DNA from: an uncultured Eubacteriales bacterium
GTDB taxonomy: Bacteria; Bacillota_A; Clostridia; Christensenellales; Aristaeellaceae
Assembly: GCA_902795555.1 (NCBI GenBank)
Contig: CADBLV010000407.1
Span: forward strand, 1 to 5,882
Direction: 5' to 3'
Length of the DNA stretch: 5,882 nt
The notes under the pieces: model-generated
What the model was told of the DNA's origin: nothing
Seen by the model: only the letters and a program-made list of their open reading frames with translations
Databases searched by the model: none
Shown: in pieces, positions 1 through 5,328 of the stretch
Numbering within the stretch: the first letter of the stretch is position 1
Layout: each line of letters starts with the position of its first letter
Made by a program: the position numbers and the translations under genes

Positions 1-1313
1 CCGGGCATCAGCCACTCTGTGCGATCCACCGGTTTCAGCAGTTTGTCAAAGGAGTCCCGGATTCGGATGGCGGAAAGCTTCTGCACTGCGTCAAAGAGAG
101 AATCCTTCGCTTCAAAAACGAGCTTTGACCAGATTGGCTTTGTCTCGTCCGGATAACCCATCTTGATTTCAATGGCGGAAAGCTTCCGGATCGCCGTCGC
201 CCTGGTTTCGGCTGAAAGAAATCCGTTCTTTTCCATCCGGAGCTTGTAGGTTTCGATAATTCTTCTGACAAGATCCACGACATCCTTCTTTGCTTCTTCG
301 CCGAAATAGGTCCTGCCGTAGTAAATGCCTACCGGCTCGGAATACATGCCTGATGCCATCCGGTATGCCTGTTTTTCCAGAGACGGATCCGCCGCAACTC
401 CGGTCAGCGTTCTGGAATAGGTTTTCCCCAGAGCAGCCAGCTCCTCGGAAAGGAGAGCGGAACAGGAAGCAAGCGCCTTGACATAGGCCCAATGGAGATA
501 GAGGGGGAAGGTTTCTTCGGAGAAGTATTCTTTCATTTCCCGGATCGCTCTGGGATCATAAACAATCACCATGTCCGGCGCGTTTTCTCCATATAGATCC
601 CGGAGCACCTTCTTCAGATCAAAAGGAGCGGTCAGCGCAGCGGCTTCCTCCACGGTCATGGGATTATGGCATTTGTAGTATTCCGACCACTCCAGCTGGC
701 TCTTGACCTTCGTGGCTACCAGGGCATCAAAGGCCAGCGTATCATCCAGGTACTGCTTCCTTTCCGTCTCCGAAAGGGGAGTGTATTCCAGGAGCTTCGA
801 AATCATGTCCGCATAATAGGCCAGCAGCTGCTTGCCTGCGGGATTGTCATCCGCATAATAGATGGTATCCGGAAGAATGATTTCGGGGCCCAGAATCACA
901 AAGGAGTTCTTCGTTGCATCCTGCATATCCGCTTCCACTGACATCCGTACCGGCAGCTGAATGTCCATCATCAGAAGCTCAGCAGCGATCCGGTTCAGAT
1001 CCGCCACGTCCCGAATGCCGCGTATTTTCTCCAGCAGGGGAAGCAGCGGAGCAATCCCTTCTCCGTTCCGTCTGTCTGTGTCCAACATCTTCTGATAAAG
1101 AGCCGTTGCATACTTCATCTCCGGAATATCCGTCGTTTTTGATCCGTCCGCCATGGCTTTGAAGTCAGCCATCATCAGTTTTTCCACATCCTCATTCAGC
1201 TCCGTAAAGCCGCCGGCTGTGGGTCTGTCATCCGGAATAACAGCTGTCTTCAGCCATTCCCCGTTCACCGCCATGTATAGATCGTCCTGAATTCTGATGT
1301 TCGTATCGCTCAT
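1..1313 (-). CDS. pepO: M13 family metallopeptidase (neprilysin/PepO-like), N-terminal 437 residues, runs off left edge
   Basis: An open frame starts at ATG 1313 and stays open to position 3, so the 3' end lies outside the window. The start is preceded by AAGGGA (1321-1326) at 7 nt spacing. Near the N terminus is the family signature DDLYMAVNGEWLKT followed by IPDDRP..GGFTEL (about residues 10-38). Then comes the long helical M13 N-domain, with FLSAETR..AIRKL and GYPD (386-389). The visible part ends on VDRTEWLMP (429-437), the conserved entry to the catalytic domain. M13 endopeptidases are zinc enzymes that cleave oligopeptides. The HExxH zinc motif should lie roughly 40 residues past the edge and cannot be checked here. 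There is no signal peptide, so a cytoplasmic location like that of lactococcal PepO is expected. The usual length is about 630 residues, so about 70% is present. No frameshift is seen. It lies 129 nt behind the S41 gene on the same strand. Confidence 0.93.
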   Translation of the reverse strand, partial: MSDTNIRIQDDLYMAVNGEWLKTAVIPDDRPTAGGFTELNEDVEKLMMADFKAMADGSKTTDIPEMKYATALYQKMLDTDRRNGEGIAPLLPLLEKIRGIRDVADLNRIAAELLMMDIQLPVRMSVEADMQDATKNSFVILGPEIILPDTIYYADDNPAGKQLLAYYADMISKLLEYTPLSETERKQYLDDTLAFDALVATKVKSQLEWSEYYKCHNPMTVEEAAALTAPFDLKKVLRDLYGENAPDMVIVYDPRAIREMKEYFSEETFPLYLHWAYVKALASCSALLSEELAALGKTYSRTLTGVAADPSLEKQAYRMASGMYSEPVGIYYGRTYFGEEAKKDVVDLVRRIIETYKLRMEKNGFLSAETRATAIRKLSAIEIKMGYPDETKPIWSKLVFEAKDSLFDAVQKLSAIRIRDSFDKLLKPVDRTEWLMP

Positions 1314-1442
1314 TTGCTTTTCCCTTTCTTCTTTATCTAAGGAACTGATGGACCTGTGCCAGGCAGACCCATAATCCCTGTCAGCCGGTTGTGTGTCTGT
1401 CGGATTTCAAACTGTGGGGAATCCGGGGAACGAGGAATGCGC
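1314..1442 (-). other. Intergenic spacer between S41 and M13 peptidase genes
   Basis: This 129-nt gap runs from the S41 stop to the M13 start. Apart from the M13 ribosome binding site I see no stem followed by a U-run, and no convincing -35/-10 pair on the minus strand. The absence of a terminator is weak support for readthrough from the S41 gene into the M13 gene. Confidence 0.4.
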
Positions 1443-3131
1443 TTACGGAAGGGTATGGATGTATTCCGTCAGGGCTTTACGGTCGTAGTAGATATCGGCA
1501 TTGGTAAGGACGTAGTCCGGAGCCGCGCCGCGGTCGATGTCATAGAAGGAACCGTTCTTCATAAACGAAAGACGACGGGGGCTGGAGATGCGGAAGGATG
1601 TGCCCCAGGCGCTGGAGATAGGCTGAATGACGCAGGCCCCGCCGGCGGAGTTGCGGCCCAGCAGGGTTACGACGCCGGATTCTTTGAACATGCAGGGCAC
1701 CAGGTTACCGCTGGAGAAGCTGATGGGAGAGATCAGACAAAACAGGTGTCTGTCGCCCAGCGTGTCTTTCTCGTCAAACACATGGTCGCGGTTGACGTCC
1801 GCCCGATAGCTGGAAACACACATCGCGCCGGTCATGGCGTCCTCCATGCCGATGGATCCCACACCCAGGAACCAGGCGATGAGGAACTCCGCGGCGTTGG
1901 CATCGCCTCCGCGGTTACAGCTCAGGTCGACGACCACGTTTTCGATGGGGCTGTTCTCACGGGTGATCTGATCATGCGCATACATGATCAGGCCGATGGT
2001 GTCCCCCAGCTCCATGGTGTTTACCGTCTCATAGTACGGGTTCGCAGTAAGCTGAGCACTGAATTCGTCAAAGGTGATGTAGGCCGTGTTGCCCACTTCC
2101 TCGTAGCCGGGGACACCGTCGGGATAAGCTTTTTCCCTTGCGGATCCGTATCGTTTCTGCGCGTATATGAGGCGGGCGCGGGAAATTCCGAGCGCTGAGT
2201 AGTCGATTTCGCCGGTCAGATAAGAGAAGTCATACCAGTTGCTGTGAACATCATCGAGGTATTCAGTGATCAGCCGGTATACCGCCTTGTCGGCGTCAAC
2301 CGCGCTTGTTCCCTTCAGGAGTTCCCGGAAGCCCACCTCTTTGAACAGCTTATCAAAGCTTGTGATCTTATGGTCTTCCTTCAGGCCGTACAGGGTGTCG
2401 AGCATCAGGCAGAGCTCCGCATAGCCAAACTCTGCCAGGGCTTCGCTTCGGTCGCCGGTGGGTGCGGAATAATAAAGCTCTCTGTATCGGGATTCAGACA
2501 TGTCATCCGTCTTGATCACGCACCGGCCGTTGAAAAAGAGGGTGTCCAGCCAGGTGGGCGAGATGAGGATGTCAGCGACCGTCTGCAACGGAATCAGGTA
2601 AAGGCTGTCCTGTCTGATCAGGTCGATGCCGTAGGCGCCAAGGCCTATCTCAAAGGTATCACCGCGGCGGTTCAGGACGCCTGTCCCGACCTTTTGCAGC
2701 AGTTCCGCTCCTTCGCTCGTGGTGATGCTGGTCATATCCAGCATGGTAGACTGATCTGCCCGCATGACGAACAGATTGTAGTCCGCGAAGGTCAAAGTGT
2801 CTTTGTCAAAATCAACGGACAAAGGGACGTCCGTATCATAGAGCTTATTGATTCTGGTAAAGGTTACGACAGGACCGTCTGCAGCCATCGAGAAATCCAC
2901 AGTGTTGTGATAGACGTTCATCAGCAGTGCCAGCAGATCGTTGGCCTCGATATATGGCAGGTCGTTCGCGCCGTCCAGGAAGTAGAGCGTCAGCTCTGCA
3001 CTCGGCTTTTCCCCGCCGTCATAGTATGGGAACGCGGCGCTTGTGATTTCATGAGTCTCTGCCGCAAAGGCCATAACGCCCATGGAGAGAACCATCGCCA
3101 GGATCAGAAGAATGCTGATTGTTTTTTTCAT
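1443..3131 (-). CDS. Secreted S41-family peptidase-like protein (tricorn-like active-site layout), 562 aa
   Basis: The start chosen is ATG 3131, not the upstream in-frame 3218. It is preceded by AAGGA (10 nt away) and opens a clear signal peptide: MKKT, a hydrophobic stretch at about 5-19, and an A-F-A-A cleavage region near 21-24. Residues 25-205 form an uncharacterised N-domain ending in YLIPLQTVADIL and FFNG, a pattern seen in extracellular stalk-type domains. The C-terminal part is S41-like: LDDVHSNW (292-299), GNTAYITFDEF (347-357), VVDLSCNRGGD (400-410), SFSSGN (471-476) with the probable nucleophile Ser, NSAGGAC (494-500) and GAAPD (535-539). The Lys of CtpA-type Ser-Lys dyads is not at its expected place near 495-500. 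His296 may serve as base, as in tricorn, but that is inference. Residues 445-456 form a calcium-loop-like motif. The likely role is cell-surface or extracellular proteolysis; the substrate is unknown. Confidence 0.85.
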   Translation of the reverse strand: MKKTISILLILAMVLSMGVMAFAAETHEITSAAFPYYDGGEKPSAELTLYFLDGANDLPYIEANDLLALLMNVYHNTVDFSMAADGPVVTFTRINKLYDTDVPLSVDFDKDTLTFADYNLFVMRADQSTMLDMTSITTSEGAELLQKVGTGVLNRRGDTFEIGLGAYGIDLIRQDSLYLIPLQTVADILISPTWLDTLFFNGRCVIKTDDMSESRYRELYYSAPTGDRSEALAEFGYAELCLMLDTLYGLKEDHKITSFDKLFKEVGFRELLKGTSAVDADKAVYRLITEYLDDVHSNWYDFSYLTGEIDYSALGISRARLIYAQKRYGSAREKAYPDGVPGYEEVGNTAYITFDEFSAQLTANPYYETVNTMELGDTIGLIMYAHDQITRENSPIENVVVDLSCNRGGDANAAEFLIAWFLGVGSIGMEDAMTGAMCVSSYRADVNRDHVFDEKDTLGDRHLFCLISPISFSSGNLVPCMFKESGVVTLLGRNSAGGACVIQPISSAWGTSFRISSPRRLSFMKNGSFYDIDRGAAPDYVLTNADIYYDRKALTEYIHTLP

Positions 3132-3269
3132 TTTCGGGTTTTCCTTTCTGTCGAGGCTGATGCCGAGAGACATGTTTTGCCCACGAGCGCGAAGCGGAGT
3201 GACTTGCAAAATAGCCATCCGGCACGAAATGGCAGAGGTGAATGATCGCTCACAGAGGAGAATAGTGAA
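3132..3269 (-). other. Intergenic region upstream of the S41 gene, no clear promoter
   Basis: This 138-nt stretch separates the hairpin from the S41 start. If the hairpin terminates, it must hold the S41 promoter, but I find no good -35/-10 pair. The in-frame extension of the S41 reading frame to 3218 falls here and lacks a ribosome binding site. A GC-rich patch at 3182-3202 (GAGCGCGAAGCGGAGTGAC region) stands out as possibly repetitive, but only one copy is in the window. Confidence 0.35.
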
Positions 3270-3298
3270 GCTCCCGGCGAAGTTTAAACGCCGGGAGC
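3270..3298 (-). terminator. Hairpin, probable terminator after the 229-aa membrane protein gene
   Basis: There is a perfect 10-bp inverted repeat, GCTCCCGGCG (3270-3279) and CGCCGGGAGC (3289-3298), with a 9-nt AT-rich loop. It begins 29 nt after the stop codon at 3328 and lies before the S41 gene. The minus-strand transcript after the stem reads TTCACTATTC, a poor U-tract, so termination efficiency is uncertain. An mRNA-stabilising 3' stem is the alternative. Confidence 0.6.
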
Positions 3299-3327
3299 AA
3301 ATGGCTGGCTTCCTGTCAGATCCCGAA

Positions 3328-4017
3328 TTACCGGGCGAGCATCTTCTTGCTCTTGTTCAGGGCCATCAGGTAGATCACATAGGAAATGATCTCAGCCAGG
3401 GCAGCGACGATCGCCATGATGGTCTTGGGGGTTCCGTCCTGGATGTTGAAGATATCGACAATGAGCTTCAGGCCGGCAGACAGGCAGAAGGAACCGAGCA
3501 GCCAGTTACGGGACTTGTCAACCAGCTTTTTGGTTGCTGCATCCGGATAGGCATCGGACAGGTTGCTGACGCCGGTCAGGACATAGTAGGAAGCATAACA
3601 GCTTTCCATTACCATGACAAATTCCATCCAGCTGCCCAGGCGGGGCTTCGCTTCGCCCCAGATCGCGTTGACAATGCCGCAGACAACGCCCAGCAGCGTC
3701 GCGAACAGGGCGTTGATGAAGTTTTTGTCATCCTTGCGGCAGTTGATGATACCGATCAGGTTCAGCAGGAACGCGACCAGAGTGAGAACGGCGGCGGCGA
3801 TTCCGATGATTGCGGTGGGCGTTTTCACCGCTTCCGTGTTCACGACCAGGGTGTCTGCGACGACCACGCTGCTTTCGTCAACAACGGTGCTTTCGATGAC
3901 CGCACTGTTGTTGGCGATGATGAACACGAGGACGATGCTCAGCACAGCGGCGACCAGCATCAGAATTTCAGCGAGCCAGATCTTTTTGATTCCTTTGAAT
4001 GTGTTTGGGAATTTCAT
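3328..4017 (-). CDS. Multi-pass membrane protein of unknown function, 229 aa
   Basis: The start ATG 4017 is preceded by AGAAGGAAG (4025-4033) at 7 nt; the stop is TAA. I do not recognise a family. The protein has a Lys-rich N terminus (residues 1-14), then hydrophobic segments at about 15-35, 69-92, 100-120, 130-152 (weaker), 171-191 and 198-220. It ends in a basic tail, NKSKKMLAR. Between the first two segments is a polar Ser/Thr/Val-rich loop (36-66) that would be extracellular if the N terminus is inside. No catalytic motif, transporter signature or cofactor-binding motif is visible. Helix counts are by eye. It follows the small membrane protein gene by 111 nt on the same strand and is closed by a hairpin, so the two probably share a transcript and may work together at the membrane. 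A real gene is likely; its function is open. Confidence 0.8.
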   Translation of the reverse strand: MKFPNTFKGIKKIWLAEILMLVAAVLSIVLVFIIANNSAVIESTVVDESSVVVADTLVVNTEAVKTPTAIIGIAAAVLTLVAFLLNLIGIINCRKDDKNFINALFATLLGVVCGIVNAIWGEAKPRLGSWMEFVMVMESCYASYYVLTGVSNLSDAYPDAATKKLVDKSRNWLLGSFCLSAGLKLIVDIFNIQDGTPKTIMAIVAALAEIISYVIYLMALNKSKKMLAR

Positions 4018-4100
4018 GGGTTATCTTCCTTCTTTCTTTTTTATTCCTTCATGAGCTTGTTTGCTCAGTACAGGCTATCAGGGGTATTTCTATCTTGCCG

Positions 4101-4128
4101 GGTACATTGCGTGCACAGGCGGTGTACC
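4101..4128 (-). terminator. Hairpin directly abutting the stop codon of the small membrane protein gene
   Basis: GGTACATTGC (4101-4110) and GCGGTGTACC (4119-4128) flank an 8-nt loop. Read as + strand RNA all 10 pairs form, two of them as G-U. Read as minus-strand RNA the two wobble pairs become A-C mismatches, leaving 6+2 pairs. The stem touches the TGA at 4129-4131. No U-tract follows on the minus strand, so it may be a partial terminator, a processing or stability element, or a protein-binding palindrome. Confidence 0.35.
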
Positions 4129-4374
4129 TCAGCTATCCTTTTTGAGCGTCATCACACAGCCGGCCAGTGCTGCAACACCGCCCGCGATGGCCAGCCAGAC
4201 CCTGTTGGTCATTGCAAAGGCATCCAGACCGGAGACTTTTGCGCCGAGTTCCTTCGCTCCTTTGACAATCAGATCGAAAAGCTCTCCATCTGAACCGACC
4301 TTCACGAAGCCATAGATTCCGAGACCCAGAGCTACCAGGCCAACCAGCAGGAAAAGCACACCGATTTTTTTCAT
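4129..4374 (-). CDS. Small two-helix membrane protein, unknown function, 81 aa (99 aa if upstream start used)
   Basis: The start ATG 4374 has GGGAGGA (4383-4389) at 8 nt, and the protein begins directly with a Lys-Lys-led hydrophobic helix, the normal form for a small membrane protein. Helices lie at about residues 4-24 and 58-77, joined by a polar linker with Lys/Glu/Asp (25-57); the tail is KKDS. The layout, with a short hydrophobic N-helix, a linker and then VWLAIAGGVAALAG, recalls small DUF3185-type proteins as I remember them. This is a loose resemblance and I would not name it from that. A second in-frame ATG at 4428 has its own good ribosome binding site and would add 18 residues. The gene is first after the curved-DNA promoter and is followed by the 229-aa membrane protein gene. 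Confidence 0.75.
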   Translation of the reverse strand: MKKIGVLFLLVGLVALGLGIYGFVKVGSDGELFDLIVKGAKELGAKVSGLDAFAMTNRVWLAIAGGVAALAGCVMTLKKDS

Positions 4375-4382
4375 TTCAAGAT

Positions 4383-4389
4383 TCCTCCC
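4383..4389 (-). promoter_or_regulatory. Ribosome binding site for start 4374
   Basis: GGGAGGA with an 8-nt spacer to ATG 4374. It supports the 81-aa form and lies just downstream of the 9-bp hairpin at 4398-4421. Confidence 0.75.
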
Positions 4390-4397
4390 ATTTTTTC

Positions 4398-4421
4398 CCA
4401 TGCTCCGGTAAGGGAACATGG
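4398..4421 (-). other. Leader hairpin between the two candidate starts
   Basis: On the minus strand CCATGTTCC and GGAGCATGG pair over 9 bp (one G-U) around a 6-nt loop. The stem ends 8 nt before the GGGAGGA site and would lie inside the coding region of the longer form. It could modulate access to either start. Confidence 0.5.
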
Positions 4422-4435
4422 TTAGCATACTGCCG

Positions 4436-4442
4436 CTCCTCC
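4436..4442 (-). promoter_or_regulatory. Ribosome binding site for alternative in-frame start 4428
   Basis: GGAGGAG with a 7-nt spacer to ATG 4428, in the same frame as the 81-aa gene. The match is at least as good as that of the downstream site, so an 18-residue N-terminal extension (MLTMFPYRSMGKNGRNLE) cannot be excluded. Confidence 0.5.
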
Positions 4443-4526
4443 AAAAGGCGCGGATGCATCATTATGTTGCATCGGTCCCGGCACATGTAAGCTTGTGCAG
4501 CCGTTCTGACGTCCGACACAAAGATC

Positions 4527-4535
4527 AGTATAACA
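4527..4535 (-). promoter_or_regulatory. Extended -10 promoter for the small membrane protein gene(s)
   Basis: The minus strand reads TGTTATACT: an extended -10 TG, one base, then TATACT (4532-4527). No good -35 hexamer sits 16-18 bp upstream, which is usual for extended -10 promoters, and a long A/T-tract region lies immediately upstream. The predicted start is near 4520. Confidence 0.6.
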
Positions 4536-4538
4536 AAG

Positions 4539-4634
4539 AAAACGTTGCAAAAGCGTAACAAAAAACGCAAAAAACAAGGAAAAATTGAAGAATTTTGTTC
4601 ATTTTTTCCAAATTTTTCGAATTTTGTTGAAAAA
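4539..4634. other. Phased A/T-tract region, predicted intrinsically curved DNA
   Basis: Ten runs of 4-6 A or T (some as AATTTT or AAATTTTT) have centres near 4540, 4550, 4562, 4571, 4582, 4594, 4604, 4614, 4622 and 4632. The mean spacing is about 10.2 bp, close to one helical turn. The stretch is far richer in AT than the flanking DNA and lies directly upstream of the promoter at 4527-4535. This layout is known to bend DNA and to act as an UP-like or architectural-protein site. Confidence 0.7.
4590..4628. repeat. Direct repeat GAATTTTGTT, two copies 29 bp apart
   Basis: Identical 10-mers lie at 4590-4599 and 4619-4628 inside the curved region. They could be a paired binding site, or a by-product of the AT-rich phased composition. 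Confidence 0.35.
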
Positions 4635-4718
4635 TATCCCATAACCTGAATGAAACTGGCATCGAACTGTCACGTTCCATTGTCGCGAACGGTTTTGTCC
4701 GGCTGCAGCAGGCGAGCC

Positions 4719-5168
4719 CTACTTCAGCATCGGCTTCCAGTCGTTTGCTGTGTCCAGAAACAGCTCCGCATATCGGCCCTCTGCCATGATCTGCATCAGT
4801 CCGTCCATATGCCAGATCCAGTTGGTTTTGAGCACATCTTCCTTTTCCAGCCAGAACACCCGGCCTTCCTCGGAAGAGACCAGCTCTCCGGAGAACCGAT
4901 CAGCCCTGAACAGGAACACAACATATCGGGAACCGTCTTCATTGATCCAATCCTTCACGCCGCAAAGCTGCGGATGCTCAATGGTGAGTCCGGTTTCTTC
5001 CTTCATCTCACGGATTACCGAATCAACGATCGGCTCATGCTCTTCTATATGGCCGCCGGGGAAAATGATCCCGCCGGCATATTTCCCGACCTTTTCTTCC
5101 ACCAGCACCTTCGTACCGTTTTGAATCATGCACATATTGGTGAGAACGACCCGTTCTGTCCGTTCCAT
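4719..5168 (-). CDS. Nudix hydrolase, MutT / 8-oxo-dGTP diphosphatase-like, 149 aa
   Basis: The start ATG 5168 was chosen over 5231 because AAGGGGG (5176-5182) sits 7 nt upstream and MERTERVVLTNMCMI is the usual N terminus of this subgroup. The longer frame's start would also lie upstream of the predicted transcript start. The Nudix box is complete at residues 39-61: Gly39, Glu45, Arg53-Glu54, Glu57-Glu58, Gly60, matching GX5EX7REUXEEXGU. These residues bind the metal used to hydrolyse a nucleoside diphosphate linked to another group. The flanking FPGGH, QLCGVKDW and RYVVFLF..D.FSGEL..SEEG segments resemble proteins annotated as 8-oxo-dGTP diphosphatases in Firmicutes, but substrate assignment from sequence is unreliable for Nudix enzymes. 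A cytoplasmic, single-domain protein of normal length (about 150). It is monocistronic by layout and divergent from the HTH regulator. Confidence 0.93.
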   Translation of the reverse strand: MERTERVVLTNMCMIQNGTKVLVEEKVGKYAGGIIFPGGHIEEHEPIVDSVIREMKEETGLTIEHPQLCGVKDWINEDGSRYVVFLFRADRFSGELVSSEEGRVFWLEKEDVLKTNWIWHMDGLMQIMAEGRYAELFLDTANDWKPMLK

Positions 5169-5219
5169 TCCAAATCCCCCTTTGAGCAATCCATTCATGT
5201 CTGCCATGCTACCGGGTAC

Positions 5220-5249
5220 ATGATACCACATTTACCACTTTTGTGGCAA
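5220..5249 (-). promoter_or_regulatory. Promoter of the Nudix gene
   Basis: On the minus strand, -35 TTGCCA (5249-5244), an 18-bp spacer and -10 TATCAT (5225-5220), with TG one base before the -10 (extended form). The predicted start near 5213 gives a leader of about 45 nt. The -35 overlaps the palindrome at 5231-5250. Confidence 0.6.
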
Positions 5250-5250
5250 A
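5231..5250. promoter_or_regulatory. Imperfect palindrome over the Nudix -35, candidate operator
   Basis: TTTACCACTTTTGTGGCAAA: 8-bp arms with 7 complementary pairs around a TTTT centre. It covers the -35 hexamer and much of the spacer of the Nudix promoter, so a protein bound here would block RNA polymerase. Confidence 0.45.
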
Positions 5251-5263
5251 GCGATCAGACAAT

Positions 5264-5271
5264 CACCGGTG
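5264..5271. promoter_or_regulatory. Palindrome CACCGGTG in the divergent promoter region
   Basis: A perfect 8-bp palindrome, flanked by AA-T and T-TT, which extends the symmetry with one mismatch to about 12 of 14 positions. It sits where the -35 of the rightward promoter would be. Confidence 0.35.
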
Positions 5272-5278
5272 TTTCATA

Positions 5279-5288
5279 CCCGATCGGG
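5279..5288. promoter_or_regulatory. Palindrome CCCGATCGGG just before the HTH -10, candidate autoregulatory operator
   Basis: A perfect 10-bp palindrome, extended to AT-A-CCCGATCGGG-A-AT (5276-5291) with one mismatched pair. It lies in the promoter spacer immediately upstream of TATAAT at 5291-5296, a classic repressing position for a small Xre/HipB-type autoregulator. Confidence 0.5.
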
Positions 5289-5290
5289 AA

Positions 5291-5296
5291 TATAAT
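5291..5296 (+). promoter_or_regulatory. -10 element of the HTH-hydrolase promoter
   Basis: A perfect TATAAT, 33 nt before the HTH start. No -35 hexamer of quality is present 15-18 bp upstream, which fits a weak or regulated promoter. The predicted start near 5303 gives a short leader with GGAGGA at 5318-5323, 5 nt before the ATG. Confidence 0.55.
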
Positions 5297-5328
5297 GTGA
5301 CTATCATGATTGTTCGCGGAGGAATATT

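Larger units (their letters stand above)
4375..4520 (-). other. Predicted structured 5' leader of the small membrane protein transcript
   Basis: From the predicted transcript start (about 4520) to ATG 4374 is a leader of about 145 nt. It can form hairpins GCACA/TGTGC (4481-4485 with 4494-4498, loop 8) and GATGCA/TGCATC (4453-4458 with 4468-4473, loop 9), plus the 9-bp stem at 4398-4421. I do not recognise a known riboswitch or leader consensus in it. Confidence 0.35.

Noticed and set aside
1350..1375. Short CCTG/CAGG stem in the S41-M13 spacer
   Set aside because: It is a 4-bp stem with a 3-nt loop and no U-tract, within chance expectation.
1356..2198. 280-residue open frame on the + strand
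   Set aside because: It is antisense to the S41 catalytic region, with no ribosome binding site and no recognisable domain.
2244..3245. 333-residue open frame on the + strand
   Set aside because: It is antisense to the S41 gene, which has a signal peptide, family motifs and a good start. No ribosome binding site or family match supports the + frame.
3082..4293. 403-residue open frame on the + strand
   Set aside because: It lies antisense to the 229-aa membrane protein gene and the ends of its neighbours, has no ribosome binding site at its start, and its product is rich in Gln, Asp, His and Arg without any domain signature. It is the usual shadow of a real gene on the opposite strand.
4376..4642. 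88-residue open frame on the minus strand
   Set aside because: It runs through the AT-rich curved DNA, the promoter and the leader in another frame. It would have to start upstream of the predicted transcript start and has no ribosome binding site.
4640..4718. Possible terminator after the Nudix gene
   Set aside because: Only short stems (for example CGTTC/GAACG) with large loops and no U-run occur on the minus strand; not enough to call.
4098..5221. CCGGGTACAT occurring twice (4098-4107 and 5212-5221)
   Set aside because: A shared 10-mer is expected several times by chance in a window of this length, and the flanks do not extend the match.
4650..5300. 216-residue open frame on the + strand
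   Set aside because: It is antisense to the Nudix gene, whose Nudix box is complete; there is no motif in the + product.
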